Shown here: positions 18,401-30,800 of the stretch, piece by piece
How positions within the stretch are numbered: the stretch's first letter is position 1
Layout: every line of letters begins with the position of its first letter
Source: Streptomyces roseirectus
GTDB taxonomy: Bacteria > Actinomycetota > Actinomycetes > Streptomycetales > Streptomycetaceae
Direction: 5' to 3'
NCBI RefSeq assembly: GCF_014489635.1
Contig: NZ_CP060828.1
Span: 3,820,001 to 3,884,000 of the forward strand
DNA: 64,000 nt
Position numbers and translations under genes: made by a program
The notes under the pieces: generated by a model
Told to the model about the DNA's origin: nothing
The model's database searches: none
Seen by the model: only the letters and a program-made list of their open reading frames with translations

Positions 18401-21400
18401 TCCTTCAGCGGACGCCCGAGTTCGGAGTCGAAGCGGGCGCACACCGCGTCGAACGCGTCCGCGAAGACGGGGTGGGAGCCGTACAGCTCACGCCCCATCC
18501 CCACCCGCTGCGACCCCTGGCCGCTGAAGAGGAACGCCAACCGCCCCTCGGAGACGGTGTCCCGCACCACGCCGGACGCCGACGTGCCCGAGGCCAGCGC
18601 TCCAAGGCCCTCGCGGAATCCCGCCGCGTCACCGGCCAGCACCACGGCGCGGTGGCCCAGTGCGGCGCGGCCGGCGGCCAGGGAGAACGCGACGTCGACG
18701 GGGTTCAGCTCGGGCGTGGAGTCGACGAACGACGAGAGCCGGGCGGCCTGCGCGCGCAGCGCCGCCTCGGACTTGCCCGACAGGACCCACGGCACCACGC
18801 CCACCGGCTCGGCGGAAGGGACCGGCTCCTCAACCGGTGCCTGCTCGATGATGACGTGCGCGTTGGTACCGCTGATGCCGAACGACGAGACCCCGGCCCG
18901 GCGGGGTTCCTCGGTGACCGGCCAGGGGGTCGCCTCGGTGACGAGGGAGACCCCGCCCGACGACCAGTCGACTTCAGGCGTGGGCCGGTCCACGTGCAGG
19001 GTCTGGGGAACCAGGCCGTGGCGCATCGCCTGGACCATCTTGATGACGCCCGCGACACCGGCGGCGGCCTGGGTGTGGCCGATGTTGGACTTCAACGCCC
19101 CGAGCAGCAGGGGCCGTTCGGCGGGCCGGTCCTGGCCGTAGGTGGCGAGCAGGGCCTGGGCCTCGATGGGGTCGCCGAGGACCGTGCCGGTGCCGTGGGC
19201 CTCGACGACGTCGACCTGGTCGGCGGAGAGGCGGGCGCTGCTCAGGGCCTGGCGGATGACCCGCTGCTGGGAGGGGCCGTTGGGGGCGGTGAGACCGTTG
19301 GAGGCGCCGTCCTGGTTGACCGCGCTGCCGCGCACCACCGCGAGCACGGGGTGGCCGTTGCGGCGGGCGTCGGAGAGGCGTTCCACCACGAGGACGCCGA
19401 CGCCCTCGGCCCAGCTGGTGCCGTCGGCGGCGGCGGAGAAGGACTTGCAGCGGCCGTCGGCGGCGAGGCCGCGCTGGCGGCTGAACTCGACGAACATGCT
19501 GGGCGTCGACATGACCGTCACGCCGCCGGCCAGCGCGAGCGTGGACTCGCCCTGTCGCAGCGACTGCGCCGCGAGGTGCAGCGCGACCAGCGACGAGGAG
19601 CACGCGGTGTCGACGGTCACGGCGGGGCCTTCGAGGCCGAAGGTGTAGGAGATGCGGCCGGAGACGACACTGCCCGCGTTGCCGGTGAGGAGGTAGCCGT
19701 CGGCGGCGTCGGGGGTGGACATGAGCAGGGCCGCGTAGTCCTGGCCGTTGGCGCCGGCGAAGACGCCGGTGCGGCTGCCGCGCAGGGTGGACGGGTCGAT
19801 GCCCGCGCGCTCGAACGCCTCCCAGGAGGCTTCGAGGAGGAGCCGGTGCTGCGGGTCCATGGACAGCGCCTCGCGCGGCGAGATCCCGAAGAACGTCGGG
19901 TCGAACTCGGCCACGTCGTAGAGGAACCCGCCCTCGCGGGTGTAGGAGGTGCCCGCCTCGCCGTCGTCGCCGAAGAGGCCGTCGATGTCCCAGCCCCGGT
20001 CGGTCGGCACCGGGGAGATCGCGTCGCCGCCGTCGGCGACGAGCCGCCACAGGTCCTCCGGGGAGGAGACACCGCCGGGGAAGCGGCAGGCCATGCCGAC
20101 GATGACGATGGGTTCGTCGTCGACGGATGTGGTGGCGGGCAGCGCGGCCGACGGCGTGGCGGCGGTCTCGGAGACCTCGGCGAGCAGGAAGTCGGCGAGG
20201 ACCGACGGGCTCGGGTAGTCGAAGACGAGCGTCGTCGGGAGCTTGAGTCCGGTCGCGGACGCGAGCCGGTTGCGCAGGTCGACCGCGGTGAGCGAGTCGA
20301 AGCCCAGCTCGCGGAAGGCGCGGTCGGCCTCGACCTGTTCGTCGGGTCCGTGCCCGAGCACGGCGGCGACATGGCCGCGCACCAGCGACAGCACGGCGCG
20401 GCGCCGTTCGGCCTCGGACATGCCGGACAGCCGGGCGTGCAGGGCCGAATCACCGGTGCCGGTCTCCGCCGGCGCCTCGCGCAGGGCGCGGACCTCGGGA
20501 AGGTCACCGATGAGCGGGCTGGTGCGGGCGGCGGTGAAGCCGGGCGCGAACTTCGCCCAGTCGACGTCGGCGACGGCGAGCAGCGTCTCGTCGTGGTCCA
20601 GGGCCTGGCGCAGGGCGGCGATCGCCATGGCGGGCTTGAGCACCGGAAGCCCGCCACGCCGCAGACGGGCGCCGACGGCGGCGTCGTCGGCCATGCCGCC
20701 GTCCGCCCAGGGCCCCCAGGCGATCGCGGTGGCCGGCAGTCCGGCGGCGCGGCGACGCTGGGCGAGCGCTTCGAGGACCGCGTTGGCGGCGGCGTAGTTG
20801 CCCTGCCCCGCCGCACCGAGCGTGGCGGCGAAGGAGGAGAAGAGCACGAAGGCGTCGAGTTCGCGGTCGGCGGTCAGCTCGTCGAGGTGGAGCGCGGCCT
20901 GGGCCTTGGGCCGCAGGACGGCGTCCAGCCGCTCGGGGGTGAGCGCTTCGAGAAGCCCCGCGTCCAGCACACCGGCCGCGTGCACCACGGCACGCACCGG
21001 CGCGACCTCGTCGGCGACCCGCAGCACTTCGGCGAGCGCCGCCTTGTCGGTGACGTCACAGCTCTCGACGGTGACCCGGGCGCCGAGCCCGATCAGCTCG
21101 GCCTCCAGCTCCGCCGCGCCCTCGGCGTCACGGCCACGGCGGCTCAGCAGCACCAGGTGCTCGGCACCGGCACCGGCCAGCCAGCGCGCGACGTGCCCGC
21201 CCAACGCCCCGGTGCCACCGGTGACGACGGTCGTACCGCGCGGCTTCCAGGTCCCGCCGCCCCCGGCCGCCTCGGCACGCGCGCGCACCAGACGGCGCAC
21301 GAACACGCCGGACCCACGGACGGCGAGCTGATCCTCGTCCCCGGCACCGGCCAGCACCCCGGCCAGCCGACCGAGCGCGCGCTCGTCGAGCACGTCGGGC

Positions 21401-24400
21401 AGATCGACCAGACCACCCCAACGCCCGGGGTGTTCGAGGGCGGCCACCCGGCCGAGCCCCCATATCGCGGCCTGCTCGGGGCTGGTCAGCCGGTCGGCGG
21501 CACCGGTGGAGACCGCGCCCCGGGTGGCACACCACAGGGGCGCCTCGATGTCGGCGTCGCCGAGCGCCTGAACCAGGGCGAGGACCTGGTCCGGGCGCTC
21601 GGGGGACAGCGCCAGCACTCCGGCGAGCGCTGCGGTCGGCGTTCCCGCCTGGCCCGCTTGGCCCGCTTGAGTGATCGTCCGCAGCCGCTCGGCCAGCGCC
21701 GTGCGGTCGGCCCCCTCGTCCAGCGTCAGCGGCACGACCGTCGCGCCGTGCCCGGTCAGGGCGTCCGCCACGGCGGCCACGAGTTCGTCCACGGCGGTCA
21801 CGAGTTCGCCCATGGCCGGTACGACCAGCAGCCAGGTGCCGTCCAGCCGCTGCTTCAGCGGGTCGGTCAGCGGCTGCCAACTCGGGTGGTAGCGCCAGGA
21901 GTCCACGGTGGACTGGTCCCGACGGCTCCGACGCCACGCCGACATGGCGGGCAGCACCTCGCTCAGCGGGGCATCACCGTCCACGTCGAGCGCGTCGGCC
22001 AGCGCCTCCAGGTTCTCCCGCTCGACGGCGTCCCAGAACTGCGCGTCCACCGGGTCCACTGAGGCCCCGGCCTCCGGAGCAGCCGCCTCCAGCCAGTAGC
22101 GCTGGCGTTGGAAGGGGTAGGTGGGGAGGTCGGTGAGACGGCCGCCGGGGAAGACGGCCGACCAGTCGACGTCGGCGCCGTGGACGTGGGCCTCGGCGAG
22201 GGACAACAGGAAGCGGTCGAGGCCGCCCTCGTCACGACGGAGGGAACCGATCGCGGTGATCTCCTCGGAGGTCTCCTGAACGGCCATGGCCAGGACCGGG
22301 TGGGCGCTGGACTCGACGAAGAGACGGTGTCCCTGGTCGGCCAGGAGGCGGACGGTCTCCTCGAAGCGGACGGTCTGGCGGAGGTTGCGGTACCAGTAGT
22401 CGGCGTCCATCACGCTGGTGTCGATCTGCTCGACGGTGACGGTGGAGTAGAAGGGGACCTGCGAGGGACGGGGGGTGATGCCGGACAGGACCTTCGCCAA
22501 CTCGCCCTCGATCTCCTCGACATGGGCGGAGTGCGAGGCGTAGTCCACCGGGATACGCCGCGCACGGAACCCGTCCGCCTCGGCCTGGGCCAGCAGTTCG
22601 TCGAGCGCGTCGACGTCACCGGAGACGACGATCGAACCCGGGCCGTTCACGGCGGCGATCGAGACACGACCGCCCCAACGCGCCAGCCGTTCCTCCACGG
22701 CATCCACCGGCAGCGAAACGGACACCATCCCGCCCCGCCCGGACAGAGCCAGCAACGCCTTGCTCCGCAACGCCACCACCCGCGCCGCATCTTCCAGCGA
22801 GAGCGCACCCGCCACGGCCGCAGCCGCGATCTCACCCTGCGAGTGCCCGATGACCGCAGCAGGCTCGACACCGTACGAGCGCCACAGCGCGGCCAGCGAC
22901 ACCATCACGGAGAACAACACGGGCTGCACGACGTCGACCCGCTCCAACGCGGCGGCGTCACCCAGCACATCCAGCAGAGACCACTCCACATGCGGCTCAA
23001 GCGCCTCCGCACAAGCCCGCATCGACTCGGCGAACACCGGCGACGAACCCAGCAGCTCCACCGCCATCCCCACCCACTGCGCCCCCTGCCCAGGGAACAC
23101 GAAGACGACCTTGCGACCGCCCACAACCCCCTGCACCAGACCAGGAGCCGACGTCCCCTCCGCAAGCGCCACCAAACCCGCACGACGGCTAACCACATCA
23201 CCCCCCACCACCGCCGCCCGATGCTCAAAAACACCACGACCGGCCGTCAGCGAAAACCCCACATCAACCGCACTCACACCAGGCGTCGCGTCGAGGAACG
23301 CCACCAACCTCTCCGCCTGAGCCCGCAACGCAACCTCAGTCTTGGCCGACAACACCCACGGCACGGCCCCCACCGGCTCAACCGCGGGAACCTCCTCAAC
23401 CGGCGGCGCCTGCTCAAGAATCGCGTGCGCGTTGGTCCCACTCACCCCGAACGACGAGACTCCCGCCCGCCGAGGCTCACCGGTCTCCGGCCATTCCGTG
23501 GCCTCCGTCAGCAAGGACACCGCCCCCGCCGCCCAGTCAACCTGCCGCGACGGCTGATCCACATGCAGCGTCTTCGGCACCACCCCATGCCGCATCGCAT
23601 GCACCATCTTGATGACACCCGCCACACCGGCAGCAGCCTGCGTATGCCCGATGTTGGACTTGACCGCCCCGAGCAGCAACGGCCGATCAGCAGGCCGATC
23701 CTGCCCGTAGGTCGCAAGAATCGCCTGCGCCTCGATCGGATCCCCGAGCCGAGTACCCGTCCCGTGCGCCTCGACGACGTCAACCTGATCAGCGGTGAGC
23801 TGCGCGTTCAGCAACGCCTGACGGATGACCCGCTGCTGGGCGGGCCCATTGGGCGCGGTGAGCCCACTACTCGCCCCGTCCTGGTTGACGGCAGTACCCC
23901 GCACCACGGCCAACACCCGATGCCCATTGCGCAGCGCATCGGACAGCCGCTCGACGAGCAGCATCCCCACCCCCTCCCCCCACCCGGTCCCGTCCGCCGC
24001 GTCCGCGAACGCCTTGCACCGCCCGTCCGCCGCAAGTCCCCGCTGACGGCTGAACTCCACGAAGATCGCCGGCGTGGCCATGATGGTCGCGCCACCGGCC
24101 AACGCGAGGGTGCACTCGCCCTTCCGGAGCGATTCACAGGCCAGATGAAGAGCTACCAGCGAGGAGGAGCAGGCGGTGTCGATGGTGACGGCAGGCCCTT
24201 CGAGGCCAAGGGTGTAGGCGATGCGACCGGAGGCGACGCTGCCGGAGTTACCGGTGCCGATGTACCCCTCGACGCCTTCCGGAAGGTCGACCAGGCGAGT
24301 CGCGTAGTCGTGGTAGATGACCCCGGCGAAGACACCGGTACGGCTACCGCGCACGGCGGCGGGGTCGATGCCCGCGCGCTCGAAGGTCTCCCAGCTCGCT

Positions 24401-24786
24401 TCGAGAAGAAGCCGCTGCTGGGGATCCATGGCGAGCGCTTCACGCGGGGAGATCTCGAAGAACGCGGGATCGAACCGGCTGGCGTCCTGGAGGAACCCGC
24501 CCTTGCTGGTGTAGGACTTGCCGGCGCTGTCGGGGTCGGCGTCGTAGAGGTCGTCGACGTCCCAGCCACGATCGGGCGGGAACGAGGAGATGGCGTCGCC
24601 GCCCTCGGCCACCAACTGCCACAGATCCTCGGGGGAGTTGACCCCGCCGGGGTACCGGCAGCTCATGCCGATGATCGCGATCGGCTCGGCGGCCGCGTCC
24701 TCGACCTCTTGGAGACGCTGCTTGGTCTGCCGGAGTTCGGCGGTCATCTGCTTGAGGTAGTGACGGAGTTTGTCCTCATTGGACAT
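14827..24786 (-). CDS. Type I PKS, modules n+8 and n+9 with terminal thioesterase
   Basis: Final assembly-line protein, about 3319 residues. Order with key-residue positions: N-terminal coiled-coil docking (1-33); KS (active Cys about 207, TACSSS); AT with GHSQG (about 648) and YASH (about 750), so methylmalonyl; KR (TGGTGALG about 1190, LDA in place of LDD, Ser-Tyr-Asn-Lys kept); ACP (LGFDSL about 1497); KS (Cys about 1728); AT with GHSIG and HAFH (about 2272), so malonyl; KR (about 2690, intact); ACP (about 2990); TE (GHSGG about 3176, Asp in VLADIYS, His in GNHFTMM). This gives C5-OH/C4-methyl, then C3-OH/unsubstituted C2, then cyclisation. I chose the ATG at 24786 (AAAGGA upstream) over a TTG at 24831. 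The TE resembles PikAIV TE. Confidence 0.93.
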   Translation of the reverse strand: MSNEDKLRHYLKQMTAELRQTKQRLQEVEDAAAEPIAIIGMSCRYPGGVNSPEDLWQLVAEGGDAISSFPPDRGWDVDDLYDADPDSAGKSYTSKGGFLQDASRFDPAFFEISPREALAMDPQQRLLLEASWETFERAGIDPAAVRGSRTGVFAGVIYHDYATRLVDLPEGVEGYIGTGNSGSVASGRIAYTLGLEGPAVTIDTACSSSLVALHLACESLRKGECTLALAGGATIMATPAIFVEFSRQRGLAADGRCKAFADAADGTGWGEGVGMLLVERLSDALRNGHRVLAVVRGTAVNQDGASSGLTAPNGPAQQRVIRQALLNAQLTADQVDVVEAHGTGTRLGDPIEAQAILATYGQDRPADRPLLLGAVKSNIGHTQAAAGVAGVIKMVHAMRHGVVPKTLHVDQPSRQVDWAAGAVSLLTEATEWPETGEPRRAGVSSFGVSGTNAHAILEQAPPVEEVPAVEPVGAVPWVLSAKTEVALRAQAERLVAFLDATPGVSAVDVGFSLTAGRGVFEHRAAVVGGDVVSRRAGLVALAEGTSAPGLVQGVVGGRKVVFVFPGQGAQWVGMAVELLGSSPVFAESMRACAEALEPHVEWSLLDVLGDAAALERVDVVQPVLFSVMVSLAALWRSYGVEPAAVIGHSQGEIAAAAVAGALSLEDAARVVALRSKALLALSGRGGMVSVSLPVDAVEERLARWGGRVSIAAVNGPGSIVVSGDVDALDELLAQAEADGFRARRIPVDYASHSAHVEEIEGELAKVLSGITPRPSQVPFYSTVTVEQIDTSVMDADYWYRNLRQTVRFEETVRLLADQGHRLFVESSAHPVLAMAVQETSEEITAIGSLRRDEGGLDRFLLSLAEAHVHGADVDWSAVFPGGRLTDLPTYPFQRQRYWLEAAAPEAGASVDPVDAQFWDAVERENLEALADALDVDGDAPLSEVLPAMSAWRRSRRDQSTVDSWRYHPSWQPLTDPLKQRLDGTWLLVVPAMGELVTAVDELVAAVADALTGHGATVVPLTLDEGADRTALAERLRTITQAGQAGQAGTPTAALAGVLALSPERPDQVLALVQALGDADIEAPLWCATRGAVSTGAADRLTSPEQAAIWGLGRVAALEHPGRWGGLVDLPDVLDERALGRLAGVLAGAGDEDQLAVRGSGVFVRRLVRARAEAAGGGGTWKPRGTTVVTGGTGALGGHVARWLAGAGAEHLVLLSRRGRDAEGAAELEAELIGLGARVTVESCDVTDKAALAEVLRVADEVAPVRAVVHAAGVLDAGLLEALTPERLDAVLRPKAQAALHLDELTADRELDAFVLFSSFAATLGAAGQGNYAAANAVLEALAQRRRAAGLPATAIAWGPWADGGMADDAAVGARLRRGGLPVLKPAMAIAALRQALDHDETLLAVADVDWAKFAPGFTAARTSPLIGDLPEVRALREAPAETGTGDSALHARLSGMSEAERRRAVLSLVRGHVAAVLGHGPDEQVEADRAFRELGFDSLTAVDLRNRLASATGLKLPTTLVFDYPSPSVLADFLLAEVSETAATPSAALPATTSVDDEPIVIVGMACRFPGGVSSPEDLWRLVADGGDAISPVPTDRGWDIDGLFGDDGEAGTSYTREGGFLYDVAEFDPTFFGISPREALSMDPQHRLLLEASWEAFERAGIDPSTLRGSRTGVFAGANGQDYAALLMSTPDAADGYLLTGNAGSVVSGRISYTFGLEGPAVTVDTACSSSLVALHLAAQSLRQGESTLALAGGVTVMSTPSMFVEFSRQRGLAADGRCKSFSAAADGTSWAEGVGVLVVERLSDARRNGHPVLAVVRGSAVNQDGASNGLTAPNGPSQQRVIRQALSSARLSADQVDVVEAHGTGTVLGDPIEAQALLATYGQDRPAERPLLLGALKSNIGHTQAAAGVAGVIKMVQAMRHGLVPQTLHVDRPTPEVDWSSGGVSLVTEATPWPVTEEPRRAGVSSFGISGTNAHVIIEQAPVEEPVPSAEPVGVVPWVLSGKSEAALRAQAARLSSFVDSTPELNPVDVAFSLAAGRAALGHRAVVLAGDAAGFREGLGALASGTSASGVVRDTVSEGRLAFLFSGQGSQRVGMGRELYGSHPVFADAFDAVCARFDSELGRPLKDVVFGEGELLGQTAYTQPALFAVEVALFRLVESWGLTPDFVAGHSIGELAAAHVAGVLSLADACALVAARGRLMQELPGGGAMVAVQASEDEVAPLLVDGVSIAAVNGPSSVVVAGDEAQVLELVASFEGRKTKRLTVSHAFHSSHMDGMLDAFREVAAGLTYEAPRIPIVSTLTGTEVTPDAEYWVRHVREAVRFLDGVRALEAKGVTTFVELGPDGALSALAQECWTGEGLAAVPVLRKDRDEAQSLLTALATAHTRGASVDWTALFEGRARRVDLPTYAFQRERYWPEVPAMPDEVRVDSADDGFWAAVEQESLAEALAVDPETPLSEALPAMSAWRRSRREKSTVDSWRYEVTWQPVDAAASAPLAGRWLVVLPTGAAWAEEVADALTARGVDAVRVELTGVDGDRARLAERLRAAVGDGVPAGVLSLLAATGTVRPSLTLVQALGDNEWEAPLWCLTRGAVAVGASERPEAPEQAQVWGLGRVAALEHPQRWGGLVDLPGALDGRAVDRLVAVLAGTGEDQLAIRPSGVFARRLRRAVSGSAGEWRPSGTVLVTGGTGALGAQVAHWLAGNGAEHLVLTSRQGREAPGAAGLVEELTGLGVEVTVAACDVADPAALDALLAGLAGPPLTAVVHAAGVLEPGLLDTLTAEQTARVLRPKVDATRNLHERTRDLGLSAFVLFSSFAGAIGAAGQGNYAAANAYLDALAEQRRADGLAATSIAWGPWAEAGMAADGAHEERLRRGGLPPMAPHLALAALREAAGRSAAAVVVADVDWAAFGPAFTALRPSPLLDAVLPVRPVADAGPVADGVSAAERLARLPEAERGAFLTELVRGEVASVLGYPSADRVQPEQAFLELGFDSLTAVELRNRIGAATGLTLPATLTFDHPTIGALAGFLDAELAGSGAGAPAPEAAGSGFLGSLYRQAVRQGTLSDFVTLLADAARFRPRFDATTELRPPALVRLAEGPAAPELICCSGTAAIAGPHEFARLASAMRGVRDVSALPLPGYLRDEPLPAELEDALRVQAEAVRAHTAGRPFVLFGHSGGATMANALACHLEETGTAPAAVVLADIYSTDDLELLTEWQQDLARWTFERESMYVPMDDFRLTAMGAYDQFLATGKRLPAKAPTLLVRATEPMAEWSGERDWRSTWDFAHTTVDVPGNHFTMMAEYASVTAESINHWLTGVL

Positions 24787-24827
24787 GGGTGTTTCCTTTC
24801 TGGTGGCAGTTCCGGATTCGTAGGTGC

Positions 24828-27800
24828 TCAAGAAATCCCGAACTCCTTGCCAATGAGGTCGAACATCTCGTCGTCGGTGGCCGTGTCCAAGTCGGCCTCG
24901 GCTTCGGACTCGTCAGTGCCGGCCCAACCGGCCGTCAGCGACTTGAGGCGGACGGTGATCTGGCCCCGGGTCTCGTCGTCGGCGGCGGTGAACGCGGCCA
25001 ACTCCTTCTGCAGCCGGGCGAGTTCCGCGAGGAGCGGCGCGGCCGAGTTCGCGGTGTCCGGCACGATCTCCGAGGCCAGGTAGCCGGTGAGGGCGACCGG
25101 GGTCGGGTAGTCGAAGATCAGCGTCGCGGGCAGCCGCAGTCCGGTCGCCGTGTTCAGCCGGTTGCGCAGCTCGACGGCGGTCAGCGAGTCCAGACCGAGT
25201 TCGAGGAAGCCGCGTCCGGTGTCGATGGCGTCCGGTGAGGCGTGGCCCAGCACGGCGGCCAGTTGGCCGCGCACGAGGTCGGTCAGCACGCGGTCGCGTT
25301 CGGCTTCCGCGAGACCGCCGAGCCGCTGCCGCAGCGAGGTCGCGTCCGGCACGGAACCGGCGTCGACGGTCCGGCGGGCCGGGGTCCGGACAAGGCCGCG
25401 CAGCAGCGCGGGCACGACGTCGGTGGCGCGCAGGGCCGCCGGGGTCAGCCGCACCGGCACGAGGACGGCGTCGTCCAGGCCGATGGCGGCGTCGAAGAGG
25501 GCCAGGCCCTCGGCGGTGGGCAGGGCGGCCATGCCGCCGCGTTCGAGGCGGCCGAGTTGGTCGTCGCCGAGGTGGGCGGTCATCCCGCTGCGGTGCGCCC
25601 ACAGGCCCCAGGCGAGCGAGCTGGCGGCCAGTCCGCCGGCCCGGCGGCGCTGGGCGAGCGCGTCGAGGAAGGCGTTGGCCGCCGCGTAGTTGCCCTGTCC
25701 GGGGCCGCCGAAGGTGGAGGCCGCCGAGGAGAACACGACGAACGCGGCGAGGTCCGCGTCCTGGGTCAGCTCGTGCAGGTGCAGCGCCGCGTCCACCTTC
25801 GGCCGGAGCACGGCGTCGACGCGCTCCGGGGTCAGGGACTCGATGACACCGTCGTCCAGCACACCGGCGGCATGCACAACAGCGGTCAGCGGATGCTCCG
25901 CCGGAATACCGGCGAGGAGCGCGGCGACCTGCTCCCGGTCGGCCACGTCGCAGGCGGCCATGATGACCGTCGCGCCCAACTCGGTGAGTTCGGCGTGCAG
26001 TTCGGGCGCGCCGGGCGCGTCCATGCCCCGACGTCCGGCCAGCACCAGACGCCGGACGCCGTGCTCGGTGACGAGATGCCGGGCGACGAGCCCGCCGAGC
26101 GCACCGGTGGCGCCGGTGACGAGGGCGGTGCCGGACGGGTCCAGCGCGCGCGGTGTCCCCTCCGCCGCGACGGCCCTGGCCAGCCGGGGGGCGAGCAGGG
26201 TGCCCTCGCGCACCGCGAGCCGGGGCTCGTCGGCGCCGAGTGCGGCCGGGAGCGCCTGGTAGGAGGCGTCGTGCTCGTCCAGGTCCAGCAGCGTCAGCCG
26301 GTCGGGGTGCTCGGCCTGCGCGGACCGGACCAGGCCCCAGACGGCGGCGTGCGCGAGGTCGGACACGTCCTCACCGAGCCGCGTGGCCACGGCGCCACGG
26401 GTGACCAGCACCAGGCGGGACGCCGTGAACCGCTCGTCGGCGAGCCACCCCTGGACCAGCTCCAGCACCCGGTGCGTGGCCAGGCGCACGGCGGACGCCA
26501 GGTCGGCGGCGTCCGCGACGGAGTCGACGGTGCACGGCGCGAGCACCACGGACGGCACCGACGCCGCGTCGAGCGCGGACAGCTCGGCACACCCGTCGAC
26601 GGGAAGCCCGGCGGCCCGCAGAGCGGCGGCGAACTTCTCCTGATCCGCACCCAGAACGAACCAGCGTTCCGGGCCGGCCGAGGGCAACGCCGGAACCGAA
26701 GCCCAGTCGACCCGGAACAGCGAGTCGTGCCGAACCTCCCGCGCGGCACGCAGTTGCTCGGCGGTCACCGGCCGCAGCACCAGCGAGTCCACCTCCGCCA
26801 CGGCCCGCCCGTGCGCGTCCATGACGGCGAGCGACACCGAGTCCTGGCCGTGAGGCGAGATCCGCACCCGCAGCGCGCTCGCACCGACGGCCCGCAACGT
26901 CACCCCGCCCCACAGGAACGGCAACCTGCTCTGCCCGGAGTCACCGAGGAACCCCCCAAGACCGACCGCCTGCACGGCGGCGTCCAGCAGAGCCGGATGC
27001 ACCCCGAACCTGGCGGCGTCGGAGCGACGCTCCCCGGACAGGGCGACATCGGCGAAGACCTCGTCACCGTGCCGCCAAGCCGCACGCAGCCCCTGGAACG
27101 ACGGACCGTAGTGGTACCCGGTGGCGGCCAACCGCTCGTACAACTCACCCAGTTCGATCGCCACGGCACCGGCGGGCGGCCAGACACCCCCGAAGTCGGC
27201 GGGGGCGTCCGGCACCTCCGGGGCCAGCACACCACTGGCATGCCGCACCCACGCGCCACCGTCCTCGGACCGCGAGTGAATCCCCAACGTCCGCCGCCCG
27301 GACCCGTCCGCTTCACCGACGGTCAGCCGCAGCTGACGACCACCGCGCTCGGGCAGCACCAGGGGCGCTTCCAGGGTGAGTTCTTCGAGATGCCCGCAGT
27401 CGACCTGGTCCCCGGCACGGATCGCCAACTCCACGAAGGCGGTACCCGGCAACAACGTCGACCCCATCACCGCGTGATCGGCCAACCACGGCTGCGCCCC
27501 CAGGGACAACCTCCCCGTGAACACCAGCCCATCGGAGTCCGGCAACTCCACCGCCGCCCCCAACAACGGGTGATCCGCAGCACCGAGCCCCGCCGAGGCC
27601 ACGTCACTCGCCGTCGCGGGGGCGTCGAGCCAGTAGCGCTCGCGCTGGAAGGCGTAGGTGGGGAGGTCGGTTCGGCGGGCGCCGGGGAAGACGGCCGACC
27701 AGTCGATGGTGGCGCCGTGGACGTGGGCCTCGGAGAGGGAGAGGAGGAAGCGGTCGAGGCCGCCCTCGTCACGACGGAGGGAACCGATCGCGGTGATCTG

Positions 27801-30800
27801 CTCGGAGGTCTCCTGGACGGCCATGGCGAGCACGGGGTGGGCGCTGGACTCGACGAAGAGACGGTGTCCCTGGTCGGCCAGGAGGCGGACGGTCTCCTCG
27901 AAGCGGACGGTCTGGCGGAGGTTGCGGTACCAGTAGTCGGCGTCCATCACGCTGGTGTCGATCTGCTCGACGGTGACGGTGGAGTAGAAGGGGACCTGCG
28001 AGGGGCGGGGGGTGATGCCGGCGAGGACCTTCGCCAACTCGGCCTGGATCTCCTCGACATGGGCGGAGTGGGAGGCGTAGTCGACGGGGACACGGCGGGC
28101 ACGGAAGCCGTCCGTCTCGGCCTGAGCAAGCAACTCGTCGAGCGCATCGACGTCGCCGGAGACGACGATCGAACCCGGGCCGTTCACGGCGGCGACCGAG
28201 ACACGACCGTCCCAGCGAGCCAACCGCTCTGTGACCTCGTCCACCGGCAACGAGACAGACACCATCCCGCCCCGGCCCGACAGAGCCAGCAGCGCCTTAC
28301 TCCGCAACGCCACTACGCGCGCGGCATCTTCGAGCGAGAGCGCACCCGCCACGGCCGCAGCCGCGATCTCGCCCTGCGAGTGCCCGATGACCGCAGCAGG
28401 CTCCACGCCATAGGAGCGCCACAACGCGGCCAGCGACACCATCACGGAGAACAGCACCGGCTGAACAACGTCAACCCGCTCCAACTCGGCCGCGTCACCC
28501 AGCACATCCAGCAGAGACCACTCCACATGCGGCTCAAGCGCCTCCGCACAAGCCCGCATCGACTCCGCGAACACCGGCGACGAACCCAGAAGCTCCACCG
28601 CCATCCCCACCCACTGCGACCCCTGCCCCGGGAACACAAACACCACCCGGTCATCGGACCCGGCAACCCCCTGCACCAGCCCAGCAGCCGACCCCCCATC
28701 CGCAAGCGCCGCGAGACCCGCACGACGGCTGGCCAGCTCAGCCCCCACCACCGCCGCCCGATGCTCAAAACCAGCCCGACCAGCCGCCAGCGAAAACCCC
28801 ACATCAACCGGACTCAACCCAGACGCGGACCCGACGAACGACAACAGGTTCGCCGCCTGCGCCCGCAACCCGGCCTCGGTCTTGGCGGACAGCACCCACG
28901 GCACCGCACCCACAGGCTCAGCCGAGCTCTCGGGAGCCTCCTCAACCGCCGGCGCCTCCTCAAGGATCACGTGTGCGTTGGTCCCACTGATCCCGAACGA
29001 CGACACAGCGGCCCGCCGAGGCGCATCTCCCCGAGCCCACTCAGCCGCCTCGGTGAGCAACGACACCGCCCCCGCAGACCAATCGATCTGCGGCGAAGGC
29101 TCATCCACGTGCAGCGTCTTCGGCATGACCCCGTGCCGCATGGCCAGCACCATCTTCATCACGCCGGCCACACCGGCAGCAGCCTGCGTATGCCCGATGT
29201 TCGACTTCAACGACCCCAGCCACAACGGCCGTTCAGCGGGCCGACCCTGCCCATAAGTCGCAAGCAGCGCCTGAGCCTCGATCGGGTCACCAAGCGTCGT
29301 CCCGGTCCCGTGCGCCTCCACCACATCAACGTCCGACGTACCGAGCCCGGCGTTAGCGAGCGCCTGCCGAATCACCCGCTGCTGCGAGGGACCGTTGGGC
29401 GCGGTCAACCCATTCGAGGCACCGTCCTGATTCACCGCGCTGCCCCGCACCACCGCGAGCACGGGATGCCCATTCCTGCGCGCATCCGACAACCGCTCGA
29501 CCAGCAGCATCCCCACACCCTCAGCCAGCGCGAACCCATCCGCAGCCGCCGCGAACGCCTTGGACCGCCCATCAGCGGCCAACCCGCTCTGACGACTGAA
29601 CTCAAGGAACATGTCCGGCGTCGACATGATGGTGACCCCACCGGCGAGCGCCAGCTCACACTCCCCCTGCCGCAGAGCCTGCGCAGCAAGATGCAGCGCG
29701 ACCAGTGACGACGAACACGCCGTGTCCACCGTCACCGCAGGCCCCTCAAGCCCGAACGTGTACGAAACGCGCCCGGACAGCACACTCGCCCCGTTACCGG
29801 TGGCGAGATACCCGTCCAGGTTCTCCGGAGCCCCCTGGAGCAACGGCGCGTAGTGCTGCCCGTTGGTCCCCGCGAACACCCCGACCGGCCGCCCCCGCAG
29901 GGACCCGGGATCGATCCCGGCCCGCTCGAACGCCTCCCAGGTGGTTTCGAGGAGGAGCCGGTGCTGCGGATCCATCGCCAGCGCCTCGCGCGGGGAGATC
30001 CCGAAGAACGTCGGGTCGAACTCCGCCGCGTCGTGGAGGAACCCGCCGTGGCCGACGTAGGAGGTCCGGGAGCGTTCGCCGTCCTCGTCCACCAGTGCGT
30101 CGAGGTTCCAGCCCCGGTCGGTGGGGAACGCGGTGATGGCGTCCGTGCCTTCGGAGATCAGCTGCCACAGCTGCTCCTCGGAGGTGACCCCGCCGGGGAA
30201 GCGACAGCCCATGCCGACGATGGCGATGGGTTCGTCGTCGACCGGCGCCACGGTGGCAACGGCGGCGACGGCGGCCGGTGCGCCAAGGACCTCGGTCTTG
30301 AGGTACTGGGCGAGGGCAGTGGCCGTCGGGTAATCGAAGATCAGAGTGGCGGGCAGCTTGAGCCCGGTGGCCGCGTTGAGACGGTTGCGCAGATCGACCG
30401 CGGTCAGCGAGTCGAAGCCCAGCTCCAGGAAGGCGCGCCCGGCCTCGATGGCCTCGGGGGTGGCGTGCCCCAGCACAGCGGCGACTTGCCCGCGCACCAG
30501 CTCCAGCACGATCCGGTCGCTCTCGGCACCGGTCTTGCCGGCGAGCCGCTGGGCCAGTGCCGAGCCCCCGGCACCGGCCGTGTCGCCTTCCTCCTCCTGG
30601 AGGCGACGCACTTCGGGCAGCCCGGCGATCAGCGGGCTGGGCCGTACCGAGGTGAACCCGGCGACGAACCGGTCCCAGTCGACGTCGGCGAGCGCCACGA
30701 ACGTCTCGTCGTGGTCGAGGACCTGCTGGAGGGCGGTCATCGCCAGCTCGGGGTCGATGGCCCGCAGGCCACGGCGGCGCAGGAAGTCGAGGAAGTCGTC

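Noticed and set aside
24787..24831. TTG start 45 bases upstream for the terminal PKS
   Set aside because: It overlaps the upstream stop but has a rare start codon; the ATG at 24786 has AAAGGA upstream and begins the conserved NEDKLRxYLK docking helix.
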